A DNA stretch of 64,000 bases from Actinoplanes xinjiangensis (GTDB lineage Bacteria > Actinomycetota > Actinomycetes > Mycobacteriales > Micromonosporaceae): NCBI RefSeq assembly GCF_003148685.1, contig NZ_QGGR01000009.1, positions 62,001 to 126,000 of the forward strand, in the 5' to 3' direction. Below, one piece after another: positions 26,073-32,705 of this stretch. The position numbers and the translations under genes are program-made. A model generated the notes under the pieces. That model was not told where the DNA came from, did no database searches, and worked only from the letters and a program-made list of their open reading frames with translations. Positions within the stretch are counted from its first letter, which is position 1; every line of letters starts with the position of its first letter.

Positions 26073-26243
26073 CCGTGCGTCAGGCGATGGCGGCCGGAAA
26101 CCGGCACCTCACGCCGGTGTCCGGCGTACTCGGCCGGAACGCGGTCCCGCGACCCTGGAGGTGTGCCCCGGTGGCTTTCCGCAGGCCACATCGCGGTTCG
26201 ATAGCGTGAGGGTGCCTGCACCCGCCAGCATCGAGGGGAACAC

Positions 26244-27080
26244 GTGGAGCTCCTGCACTCCGGCAAGGTCCGGGACGTCTATGCCGACGGGGATGACCTC
26301 ATCCTGGTCGCCTCGGATCGGATCTCGATCTATGACGTCATCCTGCCGACGCCGATTCCGGACAAGGGGAAGATTCTCACCCAGCTGTCCCTCTGGTGGT
26401 TCGACCAGCTCAGCGACGTCATCCCCAACCATGTCATCTCGGCCACCGATGTCCCCGCCGAGTTCGCGGGGCGGGCCATCCGGTGTGAGCGGCTCGAGAT
26501 GGTCATGGTCGAGTGCATCGCCCGGGGATACCTGGCGGGGTCGGGGCTCAAGGATTACGAGCGGGAGCGGATGGTCTCCGGCAACCGGCTGCCGGACGGG
26601 CTGGTGGAGTCGTCCAAGCTGCCTGAGCCGATCTTCACGCCCAGCACCAAGGAACCGGTCGGTGGAGGGCACGACGCGCCGCTGACGTACGACGAGACGG
26701 TCGAGCGGGTCGGCAAGGAGCTCGCTGAGGAGCTGCGCCGGGTGACGCTCGAGATCTACCGGCGCGGGTCGGAGATCGCGGCGGCCAAGGGCATCATCAT
26801 CGCCGACACCAAGATCGAGGTCGGGCACGCGAACGGCGTCCTCAAGATCGGTGACGAGCTGCTGACGCCGGATTCGTCGCGTTTCTGGGAGGCCGCCGAG
26901 TGGCAGCCCGGCAGGGTGCCGCGCTACCTCGACAAGCAGTTCCTCCGTGACTGGTCGACGCAGCACACCGACTGGGACCGCACCGAGCCCGGCCCGGTCA
27001 TCCCGGATGAGGTCGCCGAGGCCACCCGTAACCGGTACGTCGAGGTCTACGAGCGCATCACCGGAGACCGCTGGCGCTGA
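26244..27080 (+). CDS. purC: Phosphoribosylaminoimidazole-succinocarboxamide (SAICAR) synthase
   Basis: 278 residues from GTG 26244 (GAGGGGA upstream). It joins CAIR and aspartate using ATP in purine synthesis. Signatures: LLHSGKVRDVY at the start, LVASDRISIYDV, VECIARGYLAGSG, IIADTKIEVG, and DSSRFW. Length is normal for the family. It stands alone here, without purD or other pur genes beside it. Confidence 0.95.
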   Translation: MELLHSGKVRDVYADGDDLILVASDRISIYDVILPTPIPDKGKILTQLSLWWFDQLSDVIPNHVISATDVPAEFAGRAIRCERLEMVMVECIARGYLAGSGLKDYERERMVSGNRLPDGLVESSKLPEPIFTPSTKEPVGGGHDAPLTYDETVERVGKELAEELRRVTLEIYRRGSEIAAAKGIIIADTKIEVGHANGVLKIGDELLTPDSSRFWEAAEWQPGRVPRYLDKQFLRDWSTQHTDWDRTEPGPVIPDEVAEATRNRYVEVYERITGDRWR

Positions 27081-27099
27081 TCGAAGCCGCGGCCGCTGC

Positions 27100-27366
27100 T
27101 CAATCCGGGCGGTTACCGCTGATCAGGAGGGTCCACCGCTGGCGTTTGCGCATCAGATGGGCGCCGTAACCGCCGGCCAGGATCCCCTCGATCAGGCCGG
27201 TCCATCCGCCGAACACGATGCAGATCGGGGCGATCGTCCACAGCAGAACGGCGACGACCGCCCACCACAGCGGCGGTCGGGCGGCGCGTTGCGCGAATCC
27301 GGGGTCGTCGATCTCGATCCGGGCTACCAGACCGGCAAAGACCTGCTGTTCTTCGGGTTTGAGCAC
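27100..27366 (-). CDS. DUF3040 small membrane protein
   Basis: 88 residues from GTG 27366, chosen because GGAGG lies 8 bp upstream. The N-terminus LKPEEQQVFAGLVARIEIDDPGFA matches the DUF3040 pattern, followed by two hydrophobic helices (WWAVVAVLLWTIAPICIVFG and a second around residues 60-78) and a basic tail. This actinobacterial family has no known function. Convergent with purC. Confidence 0.75.
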   Translation of the reverse strand: MLKPEEQQVFAGLVARIEIDDPGFAQRAARPPLWWAVVAVLLWTIAPICIVFGGWTGLIEGILAGGYGAHLMRKRQRWTLLISGNRPD

Positions 27367-27425
27367 GATGATCACCTCCATCCGAGGGGCGGGCGGCGAG
27401 GGCGTACCCACAACCATGCGACGGG

Positions 27426-27457
27426 AAACGGCCCGGCGGTCATCCGCCGGGCCGTTT
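27426..27457 (-). terminator. Strong hairpin terminator (works in both senses)
   Basis: AAACGGCCCGGCGG (27426-27439) and CCGCCGGGCCGTTT (27444-27457) are perfect 14-bp arms with a 4-nt loop, with T-runs on both strands. It probably ends the nitroreductase transcript coming from the right, upstream of the DUF3040 gene. Confidence 0.8.
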
Positions 27458-27581
27458 TTCTGATTCGGTACGAGGAGAGGGACACGAGAGCGGTACGAAG
27501 AGTGCAGTGCGGGCCGAGCGGCACGGCCCACAGCGGTACGGCCGAAACGTCACGGGCGCTTCGGTACGGGTGAAGGCGCGC

Positions 27582-28193
27582 TCACGCCCACTGAACGGTG
27601 GTCTCCGCCGACAGCCGCGGAAGACGGTCCCGCCACGGGGTCTCGCCCGGGTGACCCAGGTTCACCACGACCAGTGACCTGAACCGCCCGTCCGGGAAGA
27701 ACTCGGCGTCGACGGCGGCCTTGTCGAACCCGGTCATCGGGCCGGCGACGAGCCCGACCGACCGGGCCGCGAGGATGAAGTAGCCGGCCTGGAGCGCCGC
27801 ACTGAACGTGCCGTTGGTCAGGCGGAGCGGTTCGTTCGCCTCGTAGACGTCCTTGAGGCCCGGGTTGTGCGGGAACACCTCGGGCACGTACTCGTGGAAC
27901 GACGTGTCCAGCGCGAGAACCGCGACGACCGGGGCGCTCTGCGACTTGGGCCGATTGCCTTCGGCCAGGTGCGGGATGAGCCGCCTCTTGCCCTCTTCGG
28001 TACGCACGAACAGCACCCGTAGCGGTTGAGTGTTCGCCGCGGTCGGCGGCCACTTCGCGAGGTCCCAGATCTCCGCAAGCTCGGCATCGGACACCGGCGT
28101 CGGCGCGAACGACGAGGCGGTCCGTGCCTCGGTGAACAGCAGCGCCCGGCCGTCGTCACCGAGTCGCGGCCGGTCCGGTGTGCCCGCGTTCAC
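27582..28193 (-). CDS. Nitroreductase-family flavoprotein (RutE/malonic-semialdehyde-reductase-like)
   Basis: 203 residues from GTG 28193. The frame runs further upstream, but that stretch is AT-rich with TTA codons and holds a promoter, so it is not coding. Matches to the RutE/HadB-type subfamily: LFTEARTASSF, WPPTAANTQPLRVLFV (FMN site), ALDTSFHEYVPEVFPHNP, SAALQAGYFILAARSVGL. It reduces 3-oxo acids or quinone/nitro compounds with NAD(P)H. A HxlR regulator lies just upstream on the same strand and is the likely controller. Confidence 0.85.
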   Translation of the reverse strand: MNAGTPDRPRLGDDGRALLFTEARTASSFAPTPVSDAELAEIWDLAKWPPTAANTQPLRVLFVRTEEGKRRLIPHLAEGNRPKSQSAPVVAVLALDTSFHEYVPEVFPHNPGLKDVYEANEPLRLTNGTFSAALQAGYFILAARSVGLVAGPMTGFDKAAVDAEFFPDGRFRSLVVVNLGHPGETPWRDRLPRLSAETTVQWA

Positions 28194-28208
28194 ATCCGCT
28201 TCAGAAAG

Positions 28209-28238
28209 AGTATCCACTTCTAAAAAGCTAGCGACTAA
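28209..28238 (-). promoter_or_regulatory. Promoter of the nitroreductase gene
   Basis: On the minus strand, TTAGTC (28238-28233) and GATACT (28214-28209) are -35/-10-like boxes 18 bp apart in an AT-rich island. The predicted transcript start is about 9 bp before GTG 28193, giving a nearly leaderless mRNA. Confidence 0.5.
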
Positions 28239-28405
28239 CTCATGGAAAGCCACTCGTCGCCCGGTGAACTCAGTCACGACCCGTGGCGGCTTGAAGCCCG
28301 TCCCTCGCGCGGTGGCAGAGGGCCGCCGAAGCCGTGGTCGAGCCCGCGGGACCAGGACGGAACGCGGCGATAAGGCTCGCGCGGGAGGCAGCGCCCGGGA
28401 AGGCG

Positions 28406-28741
28406 TCAGGGGATGTGCTCGTCGGCCCAGAAGGCGATCTGCTCGAGGGCCGGCATGAGGGCGTGCCCCGCCGGGGTGAGGGTGTAGGAGACCGACACCG
28501 GGGGCCCCTCGTCGACGGAGCGGACGATCAGGCCCGCCGCCGCCAGACTGGACAGGCGATTGGAGAGCACCGAGTCACTGATGCCGGTGATACTGCGGGA
28601 GAGGTCCCGGAAACCGACCGGGCCGTCGTGGAGTTTGCCGAGGACCGCGGCGTTCCACCGGCGGCCCAGGAACTCGAAGGCCCGGGACAGGGCGGCATCA
28701 CGGCGAACGCACGACTCGTGCTGCTCGTCCACTGCCGCCAT
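28406..28741 (-). CDS. HxlR-family winged-helix regulator
   Basis: 111 residues from ATG 28741. HxlR features: an early cysteine (EQHESCVRRDAAL), FEFLGRRWNAAVLGKLHDGPVGFRDLSRSITGISDSVLSNRLSSLAAAGLI, and the wing PPVSVSYTLTPAGHAL. HxlR proteins often sense electrophiles or quinones through the N-terminal Cys and control oxidoreductases. It lies 212 bp before the nitroreductase on the same strand and probably regulates it. An AT-rich GTAGTTTTACG lies directly before its start; no Shine-Dalgarno. Confidence 0.88.
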   Translation of the reverse strand: MAAVDEQHESCVRRDAALSRAFEFLGRRWNAAVLGKLHDGPVGFRDLSRSITGISDSVLSNRLSSLAAAGLIVRSVDEGPPVSVSYTLTPAGHALMPALEQIAFWADEHIP

Positions 28742-28908
28742 AGACGTAAAACTACACGCCGGGGGCGCTGTAGGGAGTTCGGTGACTGCTCGGTCCGGGC
28801 GCAGTCGGCGCACCAGTCACTGCTGCTGCGCAGATACCACCCGAGGGCCACACCGGCCAGGAGGCTGAGCAGGCCGGCGAGCGCCGAGACGGTGACCGCC
28901 CCGGTCAT
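28528..28908 (-). CDS. Possible small membrane protein, coupled to the upstream gene, overlapping HxlR
   Basis: ATG 28908 overlaps the preceding stop as ATGA, the usual sign of coupling. The first ~55 residues look real: one membrane helix (VSALAGLLSLLAGVALGWYL) followed by WCADCAR, a CxxC pair as in short zinc-binding tails. After that, the frame runs ~210 bp into the HxlR gene in another phase and has no sensible content. Either a frameshift removed a nearer stop or only the N-terminal part matters. Function unknown. Confidence 0.35.
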   Translation of the reverse strand: MTGAVTVSALAGLLSLLAGVALGWYLRSSSDWCADCARTEQSPNSLQRPRRVVLRLWRQWTSSTSRAFAVMPPCPGPSSSWAAGGTPRSSANSTTARSVSGTSPAVSPASVTRCSPIACPVWRRRA

Positions 28909-29204
28909 GCCAGAGGGCTCCGGCGGACCAGCCGCAGGCCGCGCTGGTCCAGGTCGGGTGCGCTGTCGGCGCGAAACGTCACATACGGCGCGGTGAAGGT
29001 GTCCACACCGGTGCCGCGATGATTTCCCGGCTGGTAGGTGACGGTGACCGCCCGGGGAGACGCCGCCTCGATGATGCCGGCCCGCCAGCCATCCCTATAC
29101 ACCCACACCGGATCGGCCGGCCGGTAACTCTCGGCCGGGGCGACGTCGGACGGATCGCGGTGCACCGGGGTCACGGTGGGTGTGGACGCCGTCAGGTTCG
29201 GCAT
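28905..29204 (-). CDS. Small conserved actinobacterial protein, unknown
   Basis: 99 residues, ATG 29204 behind GGAGG. The core YRPADPVWVYRDGWRAGIIEA ... VTVTYQPGNHRGTGVDTFTAPYV looks like a small beta-barrel (Tudor- or KOW-like in feel) and is of a type I associate with Micromonosporaceae genes near XRE/DUF397 modules. Coupled by a 4-bp overlap to the small membrane protein. Divergent from the XRE regulator across a 385-bp control region. Confidence 0.65.
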   Translation of the reverse strand: MPNLTASTPTVTPVHRDPSDVAPAESYRPADPVWVYRDGWRAGIIEAASPRAVTVTYQPGNHRGTGVDTFTAPYVTFRADSAPDLDQRGLRLVRRSPLA

Positions 29205-29313
29205 GGAAATGCCTCCAATGGCTTGAGGCGGACTCTTGCCGGAGCACGACGCAACATCTGAGCAGGCGAAGATTTCGGCACGCTGTGTCAGCGGTCGGAT
29301 CGTGTCTGTCAGC

Positions 29314-29372
29314 TATCATGCTCGTCATCAAGTGCGTCCGCAAGGCCGTCTGCACGTGCATCCGCAACGACG
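29314..29372 (+). promoter_or_regulatory. 59-bp conserved element, copy 1 (upstream of the XRE gene)
   Basis: Begins TATCATGCTC, then CGCAAGGCC, then the palindrome-containing TGCACGTGCAT. The same three blocks with the same internal spacing (37 bp from first to third) occur before the DUF397 gene at 30881-30823. 44 of 59 bases match. TATCAT resembles a -10 box. Mismatches show no codon periodicity, so it is a DNA or RNA element rather than a peptide. Confidence 0.65.
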
Positions 29373-29408
29373 GGCGCGACGGAGACGACGACGGAGCGGC
29401 GCGGGAGA

Positions 29409-29492
29409 CACCGATCGGGCGGCGCAAGGCCATCGATCGAGCGGTGCTGAAGCATCGATCGAGCGGTGCGCCAGGCAGCGACCGAGCGGTAC
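29409..29492 (+). repeat. Four tandem direct repeats with ~22-bp period before the XRE gene
   Basis: CATCGATCGAGCGGTGC occurs perfectly at 29431-29447 and 29453-29469. Variants sharing 14 of 17 bases lie at 29409-29425 and 29476-29492. Period is 22, 22 and 23 bp, two helical turns, so proteins bound there would sit on one face. Further down, weak -35/-10-like boxes (TTTCGT 29514, TAGGAT 29538) precede GTG 29590. The remaining 29205-29589 region shows no gene. Confidence 0.7.
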
Positions 29493-29589
29493 GGGGACGA
29501 CGATCCGGACCGGTTTCGTTGTTGACGATCTCCGCTCTAGGATGCGTAGGACTGCGCCGGGCAGTCACAGAGCAGCGACAAGGAGTCAG

Positions 29590-30480
29590 GTGAGCGCGGG
29601 TTCGCAGGAGGAGGCGCCGGGTGGCGGCCCCACCGTGCTGCGCATCCTGCTCGGCTCCCAGCTTCGTAAGCTGCGGGAGTCGAAAGGGATCACGCGGGAG
29701 GCGGCCGGCTACGAGATCCGCGCCTCCGGTTCCAAGATCAGCCGCATGGAGCTCGGCCGCGTCAGCTTCAAGGAACGCGACGTCGCCGACCTGTTGACCA
29801 TGTATGGGGTGTCCGACTCCGCCGAGCGGGACGCGCTGATCGGCCTCGCCCGGCAGGCCAACAATCCCGGTTGGTGGCAGCACTTCGGTGACGTCCTGCC
29901 GACCTGGTTCCAGGCATACCTGGGTCTGGAGGCGGCCGCCTCGCTGATCCGGACCTACGAGATCCAGTTCGTCCCCGGTCTTCTGCAGACGCCCGACTAC
30001 GCGCGGGCCGTGATCATGCTGGGCCACGCGGGTGCCAGCGCGGAGGAGATCAACCGCCGGGTCGATGTGCGGCTGCAGCGCCAGCAGATCCTCACCCGTT
30101 CGGGTGGCCCTCAGCTGTGGGCGGTGATCGACGAGGCGGTGCTGCGCCGCCCGATCGGCGGCGTCGACGTGATGCGGGCACAGATCGAGTCGCTGATCGA
30201 GGCGTCGAAGCTGCCGGGTGTCCGGTTGCAGATCATCCCGTTCATGGTCGGCGGGCATGCCGCGGCGGGCGGGCCGTTCGCGATCCTGCGCTTCCCCGAG
30301 CCGGAGCTGCCGGACGTGGTCTATGTGGAGCAGCTCACCAGCGCGATCTACCTGGACAAGCGCGAGGACGTGGATCACTACGCGATGGCGATGGAGCGCG
30401 TCTGTATCGACGCCGAGCCGCCGAACCACACGCCCGAGATTCTCGGCAAGCTCCTGAACGAGGTCGGCCGCCCGGTCTGA
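29590..30480 (+). CDS. XRE-family regulator with DUF5753 (WhiJ-like)
   Basis: 296 residues from GTG 29590 behind AAGGAG. An N-terminal helix-turn-helix (~15-75: LLGSQLRKLRESKGITREAAGYEIRAS, ISRMELGRVSF) is followed by DUF5753 (~110-285: YEIQFVPGLLQTPDYARAV, QIIPFMVGGHAAAGGPFAIL, DVVYVEQLTSAIYLDKREDV). These regulators pair with DUF397 small proteins in actinobacterial development and antibiotic control. Here the DUF397 gene is convergent, 32 bp away. The regulator has repeats and a shared element upstream that are probable autoregulatory sites. Confidence 0.92.
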   Translation: MSAGSQEEAPGGGPTVLRILLGSQLRKLRESKGITREAAGYEIRASGSKISRMELGRVSFKERDVADLLTMYGVSDSAERDALIGLARQANNPGWWQHFGDVLPTWFQAYLGLEAAASLIRTYEIQFVPGLLQTPDYARAVIMLGHAGASAEEINRRVDVRLQRQQILTRSGGPQLWAVIDEAVLRRPIGGVDVMRAQIESLIEASKLPGVRLQIIPFMVGGHAAAGGPFAILRFPEPELPDVVYVEQLTSAIYLDKREDVDHYAMAMERVCIDAEPPNHTPEILGKLLNEVGRPV

Positions 30481-30511
30481 GACCGAGCGGCCGATCGTCA
30501 CGTCGAAGCGA

Positions 30512-30748
30512 TTAGGCGATCAGGTTGTCGAAGTCTCCGTCGCGGACGCCGCCGAGGAAGGCCTCGATCTCAGCGCGGTTATAGATCAGTGCAGCACCCT
30601 CGGGATCCCGGGAGTTACGCACAGCGACGTCGCCGTTGGGCAGGACGGCGCACTCAACGCAGTTGCCACTCGGGTTGCTGCGGCGGCTCTTCTGCCAGGC
30701 GACTCCCTGCAGTTCGCCGGCAGGCATGCCGTTGACCACGTTGGTCAT
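30512..30748 (-). CDS. DUF397 small protein, partner of the XRE regulator
   Basis: 78 residues from ATG 30748 (GGGAG upstream). Classical DUF397: WQKSRRSNPSGNCVECAVLPNGDVAVRNSRDPEGAALIY, then EIEAFLGGVRDGDF. DUF397 proteins antagonise or modulate the XRE/DUF5753 regulators encoded beside them, somewhat like an antitoxin or anti-regulator pair. The genes are convergent, but both carry the same 59-bp element upstream, which would let one factor balance their expression. Confidence 0.92.
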   Translation of the reverse strand: MTNVVNGMPAGELQGVAWQKSRRSNPSGNCVECAVLPNGDVAVRNSRDPEGAALIYNRAEIEAFLGGVRDGDFDNLIA

Positions 30749-30822
30749 TCCAAGCTCCCTAGATTTGCCCCCGGATCGCCCATCGATCCGGAGTCGGTGG
30801 TGTCCGCGTGCCCACAACATGG

Positions 30823-30881
30823 CGGCGATGCAAATGCACGTGCATCTGGCCTTGCGTAGTCACGGGATTCTGAGCATGATA
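30823..30881 (-). promoter_or_regulatory. 59-bp conserved element, copy 2 (upstream of the DUF397 gene)
   Basis: Read on the minus strand it starts TATCATGCTC (30881), then CGCAAGGCC, then TGCACGTGCAT, matching copy 1 at 29314-29372 in order, orientation to the gene and spacing. Here the third block is extended into the 12-bp palindrome ATGCACGTGCAT (30834-30845). It ends about 75 bp before ATG 30748. Confidence 0.65.
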
Positions 30882-30904
30882 ACGCACGTACTACTCCCTA
30901 GGGG

Positions 30905-30921
30905 TGTCACTCAGGGTGACA
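30905..30921. promoter_or_regulatory. Inverted repeat TGTCAC-N5-GTGACA
   Basis: Perfect 6-bp arms (30905-30910, 30916-30921) with a further GGTGAC half-site at 30928-30933, between the DUF397 promoter and the plus-strand gene at 31014. Likely a regulator site for the gene to the right. Confidence 0.35.
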
Positions 30922-31013
30922 TCTTTAGGTGACGGGTCGGTCGCGGAGCGACAGTCTGCGGCCTCGGCGCGAGGCTCCCTGGCGGGGGCGTCCTTAGCGA
31001 GAGGTGACAAGCA

Positions 31014-31262
31014 ATGTCGATTCCGAACGCCGGCCCAGAACTCCCCGGACCGGGTGACCCCGGCGTGGCCGACGGCCCACGCTGGGGTAACTCGCTGGTT
31101 CACCGTGACGCGCCGTTCACCGACGAGGTGTTCGCCGCGTCGACGCGGGCGACCATGGTGACACACCGGTTCGGAGGGGTCAGGTATGCGTTGAGCCGGC
31201 CCGGCGGGACGACCGTCCGGAGGCCGCCTGCCGAGGAGGATGAGTCCGACGCGCGTGACTGA
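31014..31262 (+). CDS. Small hypothetical protein
   Basis: 82 residues from ATG 31014 with GAGAGGTGA 5-13 bp upstream. No domain is recognised. The N-terminal third is Gly/Pro-rich (PNAGPELPGPGDPG), and the C-terminal third holds THRFGGVRYALSRPGG and an acidic end. It overlaps the next gene and the two probably form one unit, possibly part of the XRE/DUF397 neighbourhood. Confidence 0.6.
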   Translation: MSIPNAGPELPGPGDPGVADGPRWGNSLVHRDAPFTDEVFAASTRATMVTHRFGGVRYALSRPGGTTVRRPPAEEDESDARD

Positions 31263-31617
31263 GCTCGTTCGTTGCCACCGCCAGCAGCGACCTGCCCGGC
31301 CCCCGCAGACGCGGGGCCCGCATGTCCGCGGCAACCGGCTGCGGCCCAGTGGGCCGTCCTGGCCGGTGTACGAGTTCGCCGAGTCGGACTACTGCTACGG
31401 CATCGGTCCCATTCGTCTGCGCCTGGAGCGGGTGAACTGGTCGCAGCCCATCCCGCACGAGGGTGACTACTGGCTCGGCGTGCGCGGTGTCGTGATCGAT
31501 CGTTACGGACGTGAGGGTGCGGTGCGCGAGATGCTCGTCCGTGCGGCGTGCATACCCGTCCCGCCGGCTGCCAAGCGGCCACGCTTACGGGTGTTGCGCA
31601 GCAGCACATCCGTGTGA
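31255..31617 (+). CDS. Conserved small actinobacterial protein carrying a TTA codon
   Basis: 120 residues from GTG 31255. An in-frame ATG at 31240 touches its own GAGGAGG box and is less likely. The core WPVYEFAESDYCYGIGPIRLRLERV ... WLGVRGVVIDRYGREG ... EMLVRAACIPV looks folded and is reminiscent of conserved actinobacterial hypotheticals. Codon 111 (31585-31587) is TTA, rare in such genomes and read by the bldA-type tRNA, so expression may be growth-phase dependent. Function unknown. Confidence 0.7.
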   Translation: MTELVRCHRQQRPARPPQTRGPHVRGNRLRPSGPSWPVYEFAESDYCYGIGPIRLRLERVNWSQPIPHEGDYWLGVRGVVIDRYGREGAVREMLVRAACIPVPPAAKRPRLRVLRSSTSV

Positions 31618-31621
31618 CGCC

Positions 31622-31660
31622 GGGTGGGCGGCGCGGTTCCCCGTGCTGGGCCGCCCACCC
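31622..31660 (+). terminator. Terminator hairpin
   Basis: GGGTGGGCGGC (31622-31632) and GCCGCCCACCC (31650-31660) are perfect 11-bp arms around a 17-nt loop, 5 bp after the preceding stop. Confidence 0.65.
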
Positions 31661-31683
31661 GGTCCCCCATCGCTGCTGCCGGC

Positions 31684-31727
31684 GGGAGAAGACTCACCGT
31701 GGCGAGAAGACTCACCGCGGCGAGAAG
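31684..31727. repeat. Short 18-bp-period tandem repeat in the intergenic region
   Basis: GAGAAGACTCACCG occurs at 31686-31699 and 31704-31717, with a third partial GAGAAG at 31722, all 18 bp apart. The stretch lies between a terminator and the convergent methyltransferase stop and has no coding content. Confidence 0.5.
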
Positions 31728-31803
31728 GCGCCGAAAAGGCTGCCGGAGAAGACGCCGAAAGGCGAGGTCCGAGGACCTGCTCCCGACCGAAGGGAAAGCC
31801 GGC

Positions 31804-32619
31804 TCACGGCTTCCGGGCGACCCCGGCCCAGTAGTAGGCCGCCTCGGGATTGTCCGCCGGCTCGTCCGGCCGCCAGGCCGACACCGGCGCCACGCCCGGC
31901 TCCAGCATCTCCCAGTCACCGAAGAACCGCTCGACCGCCTCGCGGGTACGGACGACGAGCGTCATCCCCGCACCGGTGGCGGCGGCGACCGCAGCGGTCA
32001 CCTCGTCGGGGTTGAAGTCGGCGGTCGGGTGGGTGATCGCCAGGCAGCTGCCGGACGGCAGGGCGTCACGCAGCTCCGCGACCCGGGCCCACGGGTCGTC
32101 GGCGTCGGCGAGCAGCATCAGGATCGCGATCAGGGTGAGCCCGACCGGCTCCTTCAGGTCGAGCGTGTCCTGGAGCGCCTCATCCTCCAGGATGGACCGC
32201 GGGCGGCGGATGTCGGCGGCGATGTACTCACTGCGGCCCTGGGGGTGGCTCAGCATCAGCGCGCGGGCGTGCACCAGCACGATCGGGTCGTTGTCGACGT
32301 AGACCACCCGCGTGGTGGGCTCGATGTCCTGAGCGACCTCGTGCAGGTTGGGCCGGGTGGGGATGCCGGTGCCGATGTCGAGGAACTGGCGGATGCCCTC
32401 TTTCCGCACCAGGTCGCGGGCCACCCGGTGGACGAACTTCCGATTCTCCTTGGCCATGTAGCGCATGCCGGGGATGGCCTTGATCATCGCCTCGCCGACC
32501 CCGCGGTCGACGGCGAAGTTGTCCTTGCCGCCGAGCCAGTAGTCGTAGATGCGGGCGGAATGGGGCACGTTGATGTTGACCCCGGGTGGAGCGACCTCGG
32601 AAGATGCGGAATTGTCCAC
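31804..32619 (-). CDS. SAM-dependent methyltransferase (DUF574/SCO4677-like)
   Basis: 271 residues from GTG 32619 with GGAGG upstream. Family signatures: HSARIYDYWLGGKDNFAVDR near the start, the SAM motif FLDIGTGIPT, VVYVDNDPIVLVHARALM, and an aromatic C-terminus (YYWAGVARKP). This family is strongly expanded in filamentous actinobacteria; substrates are unknown. The gene stands alone and is convergent with the small-gene pair. Confidence 0.88.
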   Translation of the reverse strand: MDNSASSEVAPPGVNINVPHSARIYDYWLGGKDNFAVDRGVGEAMIKAIPGMRYMAKENRKFVHRVARDLVRKEGIRQFLDIGTGIPTRPNLHEVAQDIEPTTRVVYVDNDPIVLVHARALMLSHPQGRSEYIAADIRRPRSILEDEALQDTLDLKEPVGLTLIAILMLLADADDPWARVAELRDALPSGSCLAITHPTADFNPDEVTAAVAAATGAGMTLVVRTREAVERFFGDWEMLEPGVAPVSAWRPDEPADNPEAAYYWAGVARKP

Positions 32620-32705
32620 TGTTACGACCGCCTCCAATACCCCGCGTTACGACCCCGCTCAGCCTAGCCCGAACGATCGACCGGCTTAACCCCCGGAATC
32701 CGCTT

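Noticed and set aside
28194..28277. N-terminal extension of the nitroreductase
   Set aside because: The added codons are AT-rich with TTA and contain -35/-10 boxes; homologous sequence starts after them.
29319..29372. Short peptides encoded by the two copies of the 59-bp element
   Set aside because: One copy has an early stop in the gene-sense frame and mismatches are not codon-periodic, so a DNA/RNA element is more likely.
29409..29492. Direct repeats considered as a CRISPR array
   Set aside because: Spacers are only 5-6 bp and no cas gene is near; period and position fit an operator.
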